A stretch of 64,000 nucleotides of DNA, taken from the NCBI GenBank assembly GCA_035048485.1, contig CM068588.1:27741118-27805117 (forward strand), in the 5' to 3' direction. Source of the stretch: Pteria penguin (lineage: Eukaryota; Mollusca; Bivalvia; Pterioida; Pteriidae). Shown here piece after piece: positions 30,143 through 39,979 of the stretch (positions are counted from its first letter, which is position 1; each line of letters begins with the position of its first letter). A model generated the notes under the pieces. It was not told the origin of the DNA, did no database searches, and worked only from the letters and a program-made list of their open reading frames with translations. Position numbers and translations under genes: made by a program.

Positions 30143-32216
30143 TAATTATAATAAAAAGTAATAAATATAATAATAATGATGATAATTATTATTTACATAT
30201 ATCATACAAATAGATTAATAATAATAATAATAATGAATACCTAAATAAGAAATAAAAACATAAATAATATAATTAGATCTATTTAATTTTCTCCATCCGT
30301 ATTGCATAGAGAATTACAAATATACATGTAGACATGTGAACGTGCGACTGGACCGAGCGCACGCGGGAATAAATCGCGTTAACGCGAATTCCCTCCCGCG
30401 TTAACGCGAGGAGCGCACGCGCGTCCGGTCGAGCAGTCATAACACGTGTGCTAAAGCAGTCCTCGTGACCGCTTTTTGCGTTAACGTGCATGTTATGTTA
30501 GGACTGCACCCATCTGTATTGTAAATATTCTTTAGCTGGATTTTTCCACGATTTCTATTTTTATGTAATGGTAAATTCCAATTTGAATGAATAGGAGGAA
30601 TATGGTGATATAAAGTTAAAAATGATTTGCTTCAGGACTTGAAATTTGTGATATGAAAGCATTGTTTGTATGGATATAACAACTGAATAATAAAGCAACT
30701 TGTGAATAATATATTGTTTTTTATTATTCCCGTCGATTTTCTCTTTGGGAGAAATTCAGACCGAATTCTTATGTTTGTGTCTGACATTTTGGACTAACGT
30801 TAGTATCCCCTATGCATTCATGTCGATAGTATCTAGCCAAACAAGAGACGCTGCCTCCTTCCTGAACACCTCGTCTAGCCGTTGGTAAATGAAAGTGATC
30901 CGTGGTAGTTGTTGATTTTGTCAGAAATGATATTGTATGGTTTTAATTATTTACAGTTTGGATCACCAAATTCATATTTCCCTTGCAATAAAATGTCCAA
31001 TGGTAGGATCGGATCGCTACATGCTACTGAAACATAATAAATAAAATCATAGGTGTAGAATGCTATATGGGAGATACTTATCCTGGTCTTAGTTCACTTC
31101 ATTGCTACTGGAAGTAAAGTTTCGCAGTAAGTTGTGGTTCTCTATTATGGTCGTCATAGGTGTGTAATTATGGGATACAAAACATTGTTATTTATTGTAT
31201 TATAGAAACGGCATAACATGTTCTATATTCTCTTTCACCATTATTACTCAATACATATATTGGTATTCACAAATGTGTAATACTGTTTGTATGAATTTGA
31301 ACTTACTTACATTTGTCATATGTTACTTCAATGTTTATAACACCAGTAAAAGATGAATGACTGGATACTGACAAATATAATCAGAGCTTCTGTACTGACC
31401 AAAAATTAAAACAAGAATATAATGTTAGTATATATATTACCCTCATATGTTATATTCGAGATCGTCAATTCCATACTTACTTGATTTTGTTGTAACAGAA
31501 TGCCCATTAGGTCGGATTGGTATAAATTGTACAGAGTCATATCCTACAATGTATTATGGAAAACACTGTGAATCTAAATGCAATTGCTCATCATCTGAAA
31601 TCTGTTCACCAGAAGCAGGATGCATACGTATACAGGGTGAGTTTTTGTATCAATAAACTTTGATGTTATAAACTTTGACATACAATAGCTAAATAGAAAT
31701 CGCCGTTGTCTTCCAATAAATATGTTTTTATTATCTATAATGTCAATAGCATGATTAATGACTTTAAATCTCATTATCAAGGGCCAATTTCAAATTATCA
31801 GATTATGTAACGTTACGCATTTCATATTCTGAATTTTGTTCTCACTGCTTTCTTCAGCAGAGTTTGTAACTATGTCCACTCAGCGACTTTGACTTTGACT
31901 TTTCACCTTGTTGTGTTGCAATAACATTCTCTTTCTTATATGCAGTTCTGAATAATACTTTTTGTTGGGATTTCATTGCAGGTTAAGGGCAGACTTGAGA
32001 CACTTGCATCTATTTCTATCTTTTTCGTTTTGGTTTGTCTTTTCACCACTTTTAAGGAAAAGCAGTTACTTACTCATGCTATTATTTCATCCGAATGCAG
32101 TCATCTAGTAAATTGGAAATAAAATTCTTTTCAGATTTGTTTTGTGTCAGATATGTTGTATACTCACACATATTTTATTTATAAAAAAGTATATCAAGGG
32201 ATTTGTGTGTGTGTGT

Positions 32217-32255
<39 letters not shown>

Positions 32256-35200
32256 TGTGTGTAGGTATAGTTTATATAATTAGGTAATCTCGTACACATT
32301 TATAACAAGCCGGCGTGGCCTAGTGATATCGCGTCGGACTCCCGATCGGGAGGCCGGGGTTCGAGTCCCGCTCTGGTCATGCCGGTGTCCTGTCTTTCGG
32401 ATGAGACAGTAAAAACCGAGGCCCCGTGTCGTGGTATGCATTGCACGTTAAAGATCCCTCACTGCTTCGGGTGGGTCCGTTGCAAAGGTCAAAATTTGTA
32501 TGCCCCGCATCAGGCAGATGCCGTCACCATATACGTGAAATATTCGTGGTGTGACGTAAAACAAAAATCAATCAATCTATCACATTTATAACATGGCTGG
32601 GTCCTGACGTTGTGTGACTGCGACACTTGTCCACATTCATCGTGTCTATGCAATTGATGCACTGTTTCTGTGTATGTGTTTTGGACCATGTTGGCGGGTG
32701 TGATTCGTAGTACGGTGATATTTCCTCTTCTCAGTACATCGTCTCCTTAATGTATGTCAATTCTGGTACGTAGACTTTGGTGTCGCAATGACATTGCTTC
32801 AGTTATTGTCGTATTTCACATTATAGATCTATAGTTTCATAGTTTTCATATTGATATTATCGTAATAGGTTGCCAATTCGAAAAGATGGATATGAATTGT
32901 GCAGATGTCTAACATTAAATAATTGGAATCACTGTGAATCTGAATGCAATTGCACATCATCTACAATATGTTCACCAGAAACAGGATGCATACTTGAACA
33001 GGGTAAGGTTTTTTGTATCAATATACTTGTTTTAGTATTTTGCCTCTGTTATTGTTTTAGTATGGGTTTTTTTTTTTTTTTTGGGGGGGGGGGGTTGTTA
33101 TTATCTAATTTTAAGGGGTGTTTTGTTTTTCTTTTGTTATATTGGTTGTTATGGGGTTGTTGTTTGGATTTTTATTGGTTGTTTTATTTATACATATTTC
33201 TTAATTCCATAATGAATATGAGGCTATTTCATAAATAAATAATGGTAATCAGAGCAAATATCTCAAAATCTCAATTTTAGATTTCCCAAGATCACATTAC
33301 TCGGAGTTTCAAATTACCTACCATTATATATGTCCATTTTCACATTGTTTTTCCAATGATTTCCTTTACAAGGTGCAATTTACGATAAGATTCATTATAG
33401 TGGTCCTCACAGATGTTTCAACAAGTAGAATTATTCATGGTATTAAGATATGGCTTAACAAATTCTACCTTCAATTCATCATTATTACTCAATACATACA
33501 TATGTATTCACGAATGTGAAATACTGTTTGTATGAATTTGAACTTGCATTTGTTATATGTTACTTCAATGTTGATAATATGAGTAAACTAGAAAATGATA
33601 AATATCATCAGAGCTTCTGTACTGACCAAACTTTAATACAGTTACGGTATATGTGTTCGTATATTTATTACCCTCATGTTACATTCCAGATATACAGTTT
33701 CATACTTACTACTATTATTATTATTAATCTATCAATCAATACAGTTGAATGGAATAACTTTAGATATACATGTACATATTAATGAAATGATATTTTTTAA
33801 GCAATAATTTCCGTTAATGCCAATACATGATTTCCTAGTCAGTTTAATTATCAGTAAAATGTGAATGTAGTGCATATAGTTGGTCGTACGTTTTGCCTTC
33901 AAGTAGGTATTTTTTTCTTATACTCACGAAAAATCCCCTATTTTCCTTTTCAAAGAGTCCCCTAAAAAGAACGTTTCCTCTTTGTGGTACTCATTCACTG
34001 CTGCTTTTATCTTTACAATCTGCGGTGTAAACTTCATCTTCATCGGCATCAATATCGGTAAGTTGTGGTTAAAGGTGTCGGATTTTTAGGTTTAAAATGT
34101 CATTCATTTCCAGTGGCGAATTAAGAAGGGGTGGGGGTGGGGGGGGGGGGGTGTTGGATTGGGGCTTTCGCCACATATTTACAAGTAAAAATCCAGATTT
34201 TGGACCAACAAATGGTCGAGTACACATATCAGCCCCCTTTCCGGAAATTCTGGATCCGCCACTGATTTCAGAATGATTTTTGTATTGAAAGTTTATATAA
34301 GCGAATACTGTTTTAACCCAAGTTTTAAACAGGAAATCAGCCCTGTAGTTTAAGAAAGCTTCTCATAACAAAGGTATCCTTATTCATTACGAAACAAAGT
34401 TCTAACTGAAGTTACAGAGGTAAGGTATGTAAACTATAGTAAATCATTCTGAAATGCAAAAAACAAATTATTCAATCAAAATATTTGTGCTCGTTTTCCG
34501 AAATAAGAAGGGATGACATATCACTGACAAGAAAAACTCTTGTAATTTAGGAATATGTGTTTTATATTTTAGAGAAATCTTTTTTGTTTCAAAAGAAATG
34601 TCATTGTTTCAATTGATATATGTATATGTAAATATGAAATGTTGACAGAGGCAGTTCTGTCTTACCAATATTTATATATAAGAAATGGGTGCCTTTACTT
34701 GCATTGACCCAAAATGTCCTTAAGAAAATGACAGATAAAAGGCATAATGGACGACAGAGGAATACGTATACAATTAAATTATTGTACCAAAACTACATGA
34801 AATATGGCTCGTGAAAAGACAAAACCAAATGACACAAATTGACAATTACAAGAAGTGAAAGAGGGGTGGAGCGCTTTTGGAATCAGAAAATTCCGATATA
34901 TCAGTAGAATTGTCCTCTCCCCCTTCTTTCTCTCTCTCTCTTCAACATCTTACACAGGCCCGTAAGAGAAGATCGTTTTTATCACGTTACGAAACAAAAC
35001 GAAATCCATCGTTTACTCTGCCCGCACTTTTGAAATGCTTCCTACAGCTGTACTACAACCACCTACTCAAAATTGGATATCGGTGGACAAATCCAATGAA
35101 AATAGCCACGAGTTTAATGCTGTCTTTCAAATTCTCTTACGAGATCCATTTCTCAAAATAATAAGGACATCGGCAAATACACGACGGCAATCTTTCATAT

Positions 35201-35594
35201 GACATCGGAAGGCCATCGGTGATTTCTTTTTATAACTTTTCTGACCACTATCTGATCATTAGCAAACAACCCACCGCACCGAGCATTGCAAACATCTAGG
35301 TTGATTTTTCTTTCGGTGACCAGATGAGTCTCGACAGGCGTTTTGACGTCATTGGGTTTTTAAAGAACAGTGATATACTTCACTCCACACTACATAATCG
35401 GATTTTCTTCTCTACATCATGCGCACGATATCCATGTTGATGCAAGCCAATGATCTGAGTGGCATCCTAAGACATCTTCCTTGCTCAACCGATTCGCCTT
35501 CAGTACAAGTTCGAAACATTTCAGCCATATAAATGTTCAATCGCCTGTAGGGCATTGAGACCACAACTACGTCTTTTCACCAGTCTGATGCAGA

Positions 35595-35630
<36 letters not shown>

Positions 35631-37332
35631 TGTCTGAGACATCAATCCGACAACTCTTGGAAATGAGACCAAGCTTTCATTCAATTTACCAACAACTTCT
35701 AAAACTGCTGTTTTGGCGACCCTCCCCACATATTACGTGTAGCAGATTATCATCCTTATAGCAATATTCTAGGCATTGTTTTTGGCAAAGTTATACTCAC
35801 ATATATTGATTTTGATCAAAAAGTCTTGAAAATGTTACTTAAAACCAAATCCTTTTTTAGTTACATTTGAAGTTATTTGTAGTGCCATGGAGACGTATTT
35901 TATTTAACATTTTTAAAATGAAAAATATGACAAGTTTTGGTTTATGTGAGTTATCGTTCTTTTAAATCCCTATAGCTACTTATAACTGTTAATATCATTA
36001 CTTTGGTCAATTATAAAGAAAACAATATTAGGGGTGTGCGGGAGTTTTTGGTGCAGCCGTATTGTATTGGATTCTAAAGCTACCAAATACTATTGGACCT
36101 AACTATTAAAAAATACCTTGCAGATGTTTATATCAGTTCAGATAATCAAGATTTATAAGACCGTTCTGTGAGATTCCAACTGATATGCATTAATTTTATG
36201 CAAAATTATCTCTCTTACATACAGCAAATGTGAGGAGACACTCAGGTGAGACAAAAACATGTGTTCAAACATTAATGATATAACATTATATTAACATTAT
36301 CTTTGGGATAATTTCAATGAAGATATGATCATATTTAGTAACATAAAATGTTAATTTCTATGCAAGATATCGCTATAATTTGCATTATATTATAGTTCCT
36401 TTGCTAAGATGCGGAAATTCCTTCCAGGTACGTATAATAACTTCAGCATCATAATAATACATGTAAAACTCTTAATCACGTCCCCACTATTCGTTCTAAA
36501 CTGTTGTTTTAAGTACGTTTTACCAACACTTTTCATACATCTCTTCTCCATTTTCTGTGATTAATGTCCAAATGTTTTAGTCATAGACCTTACATTTACT
36601 ATTATAATGCAACAAGCGTCAGAAACGAAAATTTTATGTCAAAGGAATGTACAACTCAACGTTTCTCTTTAAATATGTAGAGCTAATATTCAAGTACATG
36701 AATAAACAATTACCTAACTAAAGAATACTAGAGATGTTTCTAATTATATACATCTGTTTCTTCGGGTACAACTCTTGGAATATATAAGTTTTTTGCGCTT
36801 TTTATGTCCCCGAATCGATAGATCTGGGGCATATTGTTTTTGTCCGGTCTTTTTGTCTGTCTCTTGCAAACTTTAATCTTGGCTATAACTTTTGAACCAG
36901 GAGGGATAGAGAATTCATATCTGACATGCGTACTCAACTTATGAAGCCCTTTCAAATGACACCATGATCGATGAACTTTTGACCTTGCCTTCACGCTAAA
37001 GATAACGTTTTGAACCTGGGGCTGTAACTTTTTAAACGTGAGGAATATAGATTTCATATTTGACATGCGTACTCCACTAATGAAGCCCTTTCAAATGATA
37101 CCAAGGTATATGAACATTTGACCTTTACAGTCACCTTCATGCTAAAAATAACTTTTTGGACGTTGGTGCCGCCGGGGGCATTAGTGTTTTCACAAACTCA
37201 ACTTGTTACTTATAATACGAATATACGAATTGTGAGTTTAAAAATTAATTGTTATTATGTCTAATTTTAGCATTCCGTAGAAGTTGTTTAGCTGTGAATT
37301 CAGAGCCTAATCCAGTAGTACAACGACATTGA
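26751..37332 (+). CDS. Receptor copy C: signal peptide, linker, EGF, TM; altered tail
   Basis: Exons: 26751-26827 (ATG, signal peptide WIICVIKVISLPLCLAYA, ends phase 2), 27328-27371 (linker, NNSSKDILINGILKN), 31499-31636 (EGF-like, 138 bp, open) and 33956-34057 (TM, 102 bp). The first three join in frame. In the EGF the cysteine of TE(I/T)C is replaced by tyrosine (TESY). The TM exon is open in phase 1 (SSLWYSFTAAFIFTICGVNF) but ends in phase 1, not phase 2. Downstream candidates are 36225-36245 (21 bp), 36396-36427 (homologous to the 32-bp juxtamembrane exon) and 37271 onward. Joined as they stand they give a short basic tail ending in TAG at 37289-37291, without the ITAM. In the homologous frame the tail ends at TGA 37330-37332. 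It is either a tail-less receptor or a decaying gene. Confidence 0.65.
26929..26998. repeat. (CATA)n microsatellite
   Basis: Short TA run followed by about 13 CATA units in intron 1 of copy C. Confidence 0.95.
27372..29636 (+). other. Copy C intron, 5' part
   Basis: AT-rich intron. A weakly recognisable dispersed repeat lies at 28425-28760 (taaccttgacctttgaagta and neighbouring tgaccttt blocks). No coding exon found; open frames here lack support. Confidence 0.45.
29637..30516. mobile_element. GTTAAC-rich MITE, copy 1 (880 bp, TA target duplication)
   Basis: Bounded by TA at 29635-29636 and 30517-30518. The ends are CAGTGAGGTGCAGTCC and, inverted, CAGATGGGTGCAGTCC, continuing as TAACATAAC: 25-bp inverted repeats with three mismatches. 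The arms are CpG-rich and carry seven GTTAAC palindromes, usually inside CGTTAACG. The core is AT-rich with an (AAT)n run. There is no transposase. TA duplication and CAG ends fit a non-autonomous Tc1/mariner-type element. Confidence 0.9.
30052..30140. repeat. (AAT)n microsatellite inside the MITE
   Basis: About 29 near-perfect ATA/AAT units in the MITE core. The other full copy has the same microsatellite at 60055-60105, so it is part of the element. Confidence 0.95.
30517..31498 (+). other. Copy C intron, 3' part
   Basis: Non-coding. The segment 31235-31498 is duplicated at 33475-33715 and in part (agtgcttctgtactgacaaa) before the EGF exon of B, so it is the conserved flank of the EGF exon. 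Confidence 0.55.
32203..32264. repeat. (TG)n microsatellite
   Basis: About 29 TG units with two interruptions, just before the SINE. Confidence 0.95.
32308..32580 (+). mobile_element. tRNA-derived SINE, intact, 13-bp target duplication
   Basis: Flanked by CACATTTATAACA at 32295-32307 and 32581-32593. The tRNA-like head has an A-box segment (tggcctagtgatatcgc) and a B box (ggttcgagtcc). The body contains cctgtctttcggatgagaca and gttaaagatccctcactgct, and the tail is (aatc)n. The same element, split by a MITE, lies at 59419-60741, about 95% identical by eye. It is transcribed by polymerase III in principle; it is not a tRNA gene. Confidence 0.92.
32869..33002 (+). pseudogene. Second EGF exon of copy C, frameshifted
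   Basis: 134 bp with acceptor (32867-32868) and donor (33003-33004) intact, 4 bp shorter than the 138-bp EGF exons. The 3' half still reads HCESECNCTSSTICSPETGC; the start is out of phase with it. Using it would break the copy C frame, so it is probably skipped. Confidence 0.8.
33067..33096. repeat. T16-G10 homopolymer run
   Basis: A run of T followed directly by a run of G, just after the second EGF exon. Confidence 0.9.
33475..33715 (+). repeat. Duplicated EGF-exon flank without exon
   Basis: Repeats 31240-31480 closely (attattactcaatacata, tactgtttgtatgaatttga, cagagcttctgtactgacca, taccctcatgttacattc), but the sequence after the acceptor-like cag is not an EGF exon. It is a third intragenic copy whose exon has been lost. 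Confidence 0.75.
34111..34264. mobile_element. hAT-like MITE
   Basis: Starts CAGTGGCGAATTAAG and ends, inverted, CAGTGGCGGATCCAG: terminal inverted repeats of the hAT type, with ATTTC on both sides (a 5-bp match; 8 bp would be expected for hAT). It includes a G-rich run at 34127-34151. Confidence 0.6.
34265..34876 (+). other. Copy C intron after TM exon
   Basis: AT-rich with no recognisable element. Confidence 0.45.
34877..35760 (+). mobile_element. Possible LINE remnant
   Basis: One frame around 35230-35380 reads SDHYLIISKQPTAPS, then FGDQMSLDRRFDVIGFLKNS. This resembles the end of a LINE endonuclease (the SDH motif) and the linker before reverse transcriptase. No catalytic motif is complete and stops are frequent. 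A host-gene remnant is not excluded. Confidence 0.35.
35596..35629. repeat. Poly-C tract, 34 C
   Basis: Uninterrupted run of 34 cytosines; a G-quadruplex-type sequence on the minus strand. Length may be uncertain from sequencing. Confidence 0.95.
36805..37210 (+). repeat. Dispersed repeat, copy 2 (pair with 8480)
   Basis: Longer version of 8480-8715 with an internal duplication: tgacatgcgtactc and tgaagccctttcaaatga each occur twice. It lies in the last intron of copy C. Confidence 0.8.
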
Positions 37333-37945
37333 CATGGTCATTACACAATCCAGGCAATAAGAAGAGACGTAACAACTCTAGGACGACAACATCTCGAATA
37401 CTACTTAAACTTTTTTCTTTAGGAGTTTCCAATATAATTTGTCCTCAGTTGATGAACATCCAGTAGTGAAATGAGGAAGGTTTTTTCTCTCTACAGTTCT
37501 CAAATTTCTTCTCAGCTGATAAACATCCAGTAGTGAAATGTATGACAAACTGAAGAATTCTGTTTACTATTTAATTACACGTAGACATAAATGTTACAAT
37601 TAAATTGTAGTGCAATTAAAGTTTACGTCTACATCTCACTCAACATGCAGGTGTGAGCGTAAATGTACAGTACATACCTTATCATATTTAGTAAAACACA
37701 ATAACAAAAAACAAAAAAAAAAAAACAAAAAAAAAAAACCCAAAAAACAAAAACAAAACAAAAGAAAACAAAACAACAAAAAAAAAAAAAACAAACAAAC
37801 AAAAGAAAAGAAAACAAACAAACAAACAAACAAAAAAAAAAACAGTCAGAAAATACTACCAGGTTTATGTTTGTGCTCATGAGCTCAGCCTAACCTTCTT
37901 GATAATGCGATATTTTTTGGTAATATATTTGGTATGTAGACGCTA
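37333..37945 (+). other. 3' flank of copy C with A-rich tract
   Basis: 37333-37470 still aligns with the tails of A and B (acatctcgaatactac and aggagtttccaa), so the ancestral tail region runs on past the present stop in decayed form. 37690-37845 is an A-rich, C-interrupted low-complexity tract whose open frames on both strands are artefacts. The LINE target duplication is at 37933-37945. Confidence 0.7.
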
Positions 37946-38113
37946 GAGTAGGTCACGTGACTAATGTCGGAGTGAGCGGACACGATCGTTAGGACGAGGG
38001 AGATATTTACTAAAATACTGTGCTTAGCAGTGGATTTCATTAAAATTTGTTGACATACGACTTCCATTCACCAGTGAAGGTGTAATACGCTTAAAATATC
38101 ATAGGACCTGGAA

Positions 38114-39336
38114 ATGACTACACAAAGATCATACAAACTTTCTACGAGGCGGGGGTCCACTACTAGTACACAGGAACTTAAAACCGTAGGTAACGATCAG
38201 CACGGAGAACTGAGTACCACTCAACAATTCTCGAGTATACAGGACAGCCTGGTCAAAATTAAAAAGAAACTGTCGAAACTTGATAGCCTGGAGCAAATAG
38301 TTTTCGGATATCAAGGCGGATCTCTGGAGCGATGATGGTATCGATTGTAAAGTGCGGGAAATAGCTGAGGTCACCGAGTATAATGACGCCGACATCAAAT
38401 CCTTAAAAGAAGACAACAGAAGTTTACAAACTGAAATTGCACTACTAAAGTCAATAGTGATAAAAATGGACAGGAAAATAGAAACCCAGGGACGCCAAAT
38501 CACCGACTTAAAAGGGAGATCTATGCGCAAAAATGTCATGATCTACAATTTTGAAGAGCAGATAAACGAAAGGCTGGAGGTAGCGGTCCCAAAAGCGATA
38601 AAAGAATACCTGGGCGTAGATGTGAATTTCTTCAGAATCCATAGGAACGGCAGAAAAATGGAAGGCAAACCACGGACAATCACGGGAAAGTTGCTCGGTT
38701 CTGATGCGAAAAAAAATTGAAATCTTATCCGCACAGAAAGAAGTGAGGAAAACGGGCAGGCGAATACCCTTTACCATCTCTGCACAATTCCCTCCCGAGG
38801 TTGCAGAAGAAAGAAGGAAGCTGCAGGATGTGAGTGTAAAATACAGGGAAAATTCAATGAAAACAACGTTTGTGGGAAATCGCCTAGTGTTGGAAGACGG
38901 GTCAGTATACAAAGACAAGGTCAGCAAACCGAGAGCGGAAGATATACTACTCATGGATGACAGTGAAAAAGTGAAGCTCGACGAAATGAAAGTATTTACT
39001 ACGAAAAGTGCGATTGAGTCGAAGAATAAATTCAAGGGAAACCGGAAAATCGTAAAGAACATAAACGAAGTTCGAGACCTGTACAAGAAAATAGCTACAA
39101 GTACCGAATGCGCGAAGGCAGATCACAATATTTTAGTGTATAAGTTTGGTGAGGAGGAAGAATATTGCGATGATAACGAGCATGGTGCTGGTAGAAGACT
39201 ATTGAGAATGCTCAAAGAAAAGAGAGTTAATAATGTTGCAATAGTAATATCCAGGTGGTACAGTGGAATTCAGTTAGGTCCGAGGCGGTTCGCAATTATC
39301 GAAGACGTTGCGAACGAGGTTCTGAGAGGAATGTAA
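38114..39336 (+). pseudogene. LINE ORF1: coiled coil, RRM, CTD and IMPACT/UPF0029 domain (two frameshifts)
   Basis: Three overlapping frames: 38114-38335, 38352-38720 (frame open upstream of its ATG) and 38704-39336. In order: a Ser/Thr-rich start; a coiled coil (KSLKEDNRSLQTEIALLKS); an L1-ORF1-type RRM beginning GRSMRKNVMIYNF with a later HRNGRK; a C-terminal domain (ISAQFPPEVAEERRKLQ); then a domain not expected in LINEs. The breaks are near 38315 and in an 8-A run at 38707-38714; each is explained by a one-base indel. ORF1p normally binds LINE RNA as trimers. The break in the A run could in principle be a slippage site, but decay is simpler. Confidence 0.85.
38989..39336 (+). CDS. IMPACT-like (UPF0029) domain at the C-terminus of LINE ORF1
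   Basis: About 115 residues, open to the TAA at 39334-39336. It reads KFKGNRKIVKNINEVRDLYK, then ADHNILVYKF, CDDNEHGAGRRLLRML and VAIVISRWYSGIQLGPRRF. The IMPACT/YigZ family signature is AtHni-aYr, DDgE--AG--ll, vvVsRWYgGi-LGp-RF, so order and spacing match. IMPACT binds GCN1 and restrains GCN2 in animals and yeast. In the LINE it stays in frame with the ORF1 C-terminal domain, with no splice signal or gap between them. A role in the retroelement cycle is unknown. Chance capture of a host exon is the alternative. Confidence 0.85.
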   Translation, partial: KVFTTKSAIESKNKFKGNRKIVKNINEVRDLYKKIATSTECAKADHNILVYKFGEEEEYCDDNEHGAGRRLLRMLKEKRVNNVAIVISRWYSGIQLGPRRFAIIEDVANEVLRGM

Positions 39337-39979
39337 AACGGATTCGGCTAGTGTTACATATTGTAAAGGTATTGTCGACTTTTTAAACATTTTTTCTTTT
39401 TCAATTTATATTTCCCGCTTGAATACAGAAAAGAACTCTTCAGTAATTCTATATTTCCGGTGTAAATAAACAGTCCCAGCTACAATGTGAATTAAAATAT
39501 ATGATGTTGCTGTTTAAAATTAGAAAGACAATGGCACAGAAAAGCGAAGTTTCGGTAATTAAATGTATTCTTGACTCATGATTTCTCTCCACTAGATATT
39601 ACTGAATCTTGTTTAATATTTAAATGTCAGATTTAGTGTCTGACCGAATTCCCTCTGTCCATGAGCATGCCTTAGCGTGACAATTTTATTATCTGTAAGC
39701 AGGTGCTTTATCACAGTGTGATGTATGTGCTTATTGTTTTGTCATTTATTCTTTGTGTTGTTAATGTATGTCTGTATGAATGTGTATCCTTTGATATGTA
39801 CATCTCTATATATGCATTTCCAAGAGTGTTTATAAGACTAAGTGCTGACTTCTTCTGTTCGCAGCATTTTTTGATATACCGGTACTTAGTAACATATATA
39901 CATGTTCAATATTTCACTCAATGTGCAATCAAAAAATTCACCTTAAAACTTAAACTGTACTGTAGTTATTAACAAAGAT
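39337..39979 (+). other. LINE inter-ORF spacer
   Basis: About 640 bp AT-rich spacer between ORF1 and ORF2, with no conserved domain. An open frame at 39703-39972 has no similarity that I recognise. Confidence 0.6.

Noticed and set aside
32308..32400. tRNA gene
   Set aside because: A and B boxes are present, but there is no closed cloverleaf and the sequence is the head of a SINE with target duplications. The same applies at 5787, 6365, 6800, 23525 and 59419.
37610..37882. Lys/Gln-rich and Phe/Cys-rich frames on both strands
   Set aside because: Low-complexity A-rich tract; no complexity or homology.
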